Shown: positions 62,787 to 64,000 of the stretch, in pieces
Position numbering within the stretch: position 1 is the stretch's first letter
Layout of the letters: each line of letters begins with the position of its first letter
Source: Deltaproteobacteria bacterium
GTDB taxonomy: Bacteria > Myxococcota_A > UBA9160 > UBA4427
Length of the DNA stretch: 64,000 nucleotides
Assembly: GCA_029261855.1 (NCBI GenBank)
Contig: JAJDAN010000043.1
Location: forward strand, 1 to 64,000
Direction of reading: 5' to 3'
Notes under the pieces: model-generated
What the model saw: the letters and a program-made list of their open reading frames with translations, nothing else
Database searches by the model: none
Told to the model about the DNA's origin: nothing
Made by a program: the position numbers and the translations under genes

Positions 62787-63626
62787 CTAGCGGGACGCGG
62801 CTCCGGCCGCGCTGGGTGAGCTCGGCGAGTCAGTCGCGCCCGGGGCGACGAAGATCAGCAGGTTCTGGTGAGGCAGCAGGCTGCGGTCATCCAGGGCGAG
62901 GCCGTAGCCCGCCGCCTGCATCTCTTCGATGATGCGGTCCGCGGGCACCTTCATGGCGTCCGGCGGCCCGACGGGCAGGTCGCCGGGCTTGAAGTCGACG
63001 ATCGCGACGCGCCCGCCCGGCGCCAGCTGGTGCTGGCCGACGAGGGCCTCGAAGTAGGCGGTGCGGTCGCGCATGTGATGATAGGTGTCGACCACGAGCA
63101 CCAGGTCGACCGGCGCGGGGATGCCCGGATCGTCCGGCTCGCCAAGCGAAGCCTCGAGGTTCGCAAGCCCTTCGCGCGCGGCGCGCTCGTTCAGGTAGCG
63201 CACCATGTCGGGCTCGACGTCGATGGCGTAGATCGTGGCCCTGGGCAGGGCGCGGGCCAGGCGCACCGAGAAGTACCCGGTGCCCGCGCCGATGTCGGCG
63301 ACGCTCTGGACCTTCGTGAGCGCCAGCCGGTCGAGCACCGCGTTCGGGCGCTGCCAGGCGTCGCGCGCCGGATCGTCGAAGCGCTTGGCCCAGTGTTCAG
63401 CGCCGGCGAAGTCGTGGTGGCCGTGTGCTGCGGTGTGGGCTGTGGCTGTGGCGTGGGCTGTGGCGTTGTTGTGGTCGGGGGCGGTGTGCGCCTCGTGCAC
63501 GGGTTCCGAAGCCGCTTCCGCGTGGCTCGCGTCGGGATCAGCGCTGTGATCCGTGTGGTGCGAGCAGGCGCACAGCAGGGTGGCAGATGTCAGCAGGACG
63601 CAGCCGAGTCTGGCGGTTCTTCGCAT
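62787..63626 (-). CDS. lipoprotein with class I methyltransferase domain
   Basis: 279 residues. The N-terminus has a lipobox (TLLCAC) and then a His-rich linker (HHTDHSADPDASHAE, later AHGHHDFAGAEHWAKRFDD) before a class I SAM-methyltransferase fold: motif I VADIGAGTGYFSVRLA, then YAIDVEPDMVRYLN and VDLVLVVDTYHHMRDR. The fold is complete, but SAM is a cytosolic cofactor, so an exported lipoprotein is odd. Either the lipobox is not used, or the domain binds another ligand. The His-rich segment may bind metal. Confidence 0.78.
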   Translation of the reverse strand: MRRTARLGCVLLTSATLLCACSHHTDHSADPDASHAEAASEPVHEAHTAPDHNNATAHATATAHTAAHGHHDFAGAEHWAKRFDDPARDAWQRPNAVLDRLALTKVQSVADIGAGTGYFSVRLARALPRATIYAIDVEPDMVRYLNERAAREGLANLEASLGEPDDPGIPAPVDLVLVVDTYHHMRDRTAYFEALVGQHQLAPGGRVAIVDFKPGDLPVGPPDAMKVPADRIIEEMQAAGYGLALDDRSLLPHQNLLIFVAPGATDSPSSPSAAGAASR

Positions 63627-63691
63627 GGCCGGGGTATAGCGCGCACCCGGCCGGGCTTTCTACCTGTTCGCGTAGGCGGGTCGCGCGACCG

Positions 63692-64000
63692 CTACTCCAG
63701 CTGCGCCGACCGGCACCAGTCCGGCGCGCTCACCGGGTTGCAGCGCGCGGCGAGACCGTCCGGCAGGTCGACCTCGTAGGTCGCGAGGAAGGGCTGGGTC
63801 GGGTCGAGGCTGACGATGGTCGAAGGATCCTTGAAGTCCGTCGAGACGAACTGCGCCCCGCTCGCGAGCGCGGCGTCGCGCTGGGTGGTGTCCCCCGTGC
63901 GTCCCTGGGACAGCCCCGCATCCGCGCGCGTCCGCACGATGTAGCCAGCGTCCACCAGGTCGGCGATCAGGGTCGGGTCGCCCAGCGGATCGTTCACCTT
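63692..64000 (-). CDS. Ca-dependent phosphoinositide phospholipase C, C-terminal part (5' end outside window)
   Basis: Last 102 residues of a protein continuing beyond the window. The ending (GYIVRTRADAGLSQGRTGDT, SGAQFVSTDFKDP and LAARCNPVSAPDWCRS) matches the C-terminus of secreted PI-PLC-C1 type enzymes as I recall them, including the paired cysteines. The full protein should hydrolyse phosphatidylinositol-type lipids outside the cell. The catalytic His residues are not in view. Confidence 0.75.
   Translation of the reverse strand, partial: KVNDPLGDPTLIADLVDAGYIVRTRADAGLSQGRTGDTTQRDAALASGAQFVSTDFKDPSTIVSLDPTQPFLATYEVDLPDGLAARCNPVSAPDWCRSAQLE

Overview
The window is GC-rich chromosomal DNA from a Gram-negative bacterium. 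Outer-membrane hardware supports this: a PqiA/PqiB/PqiC lipid-transport set, a TonB/ExbB/ExbD energiser, a three-part CzcCBA metal efflux pump and many lipoproteins. Two sigma-54 enhancer-binding proteins, Ca-loop repeat proteins with C-x-DG-x-D-x-DGDG motifs, a sulfotransferase, an S1P-lyase-like enzyme and a PI-PLC fit a deltaproteobacterial-type lineage (Myxococcota, Binatota or a relative). That placement is inference from gene content. I saw no rRNA, tRNA, CRISPR array, prophage or complete insertion sequence.

Layout. Bases 1-19713 are mostly a mosaic of catabolic and lipid-related enzymes, each paired with a local regulator: sulfotransferase plus FAD oxidoreductase with a divergent TetR; a membrane-fused metallo-beta-lactamase protein with a divergent LysR; a secreted alpha/beta hydrolase in an operon with its TetR. 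Also present are a PHBH-type monooxygenase, a UvrD-type helicase, an S1P-lyase-like decarboxylase, a trypsin-like protease and an M20 amidohydrolase. Bases 19772-30199 form a heavy-metal island: czcC-czcB-czcA, a P1B ATPase and a kinase-less HAMP sensor in one minus-strand operon, followed by three small exported unknowns. The lines I counted there were about 57-60 percent GC, against about 73 percent in purA.

Bases 30263-38681 hold two sugar-phosphate isomerases (rpiA and a transaldolase-PGI type pgi) downstream of a 1139-residue protein of 40 Ca-loop repeats and a TonB-like transducer, with exbB-exbD divergent. Bases 38754-42364 are pqiA1-pqiA2-pqiB-pqiC. Bases 42439-45537 are a GldG-type ABC exporter. 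Bases 45806-51017 are core metabolism (aroA; serA-purA-EEP nuclease). Bases 51064-55936 carry small exported or acidic proteins and a sigma-54 regulator with a degenerate receiver domain. Bases 56029-64000 hold a membrane zinc peptidase, a two-gene module (1002-residue unknown plus patatin-like phospholipase), a LEA-like lipoprotein, a lipoprotein methyltransferase and the end of a Ca-dependent PI-PLC.

The most novel items are the 1002-residue protein coupled to the patatin phospholipase, and the 40-repeat Ca-loop protein. The repeat protein appears to start at a non-canonical AUC codon and sits between a TonB-like protein and glycolytic genes.
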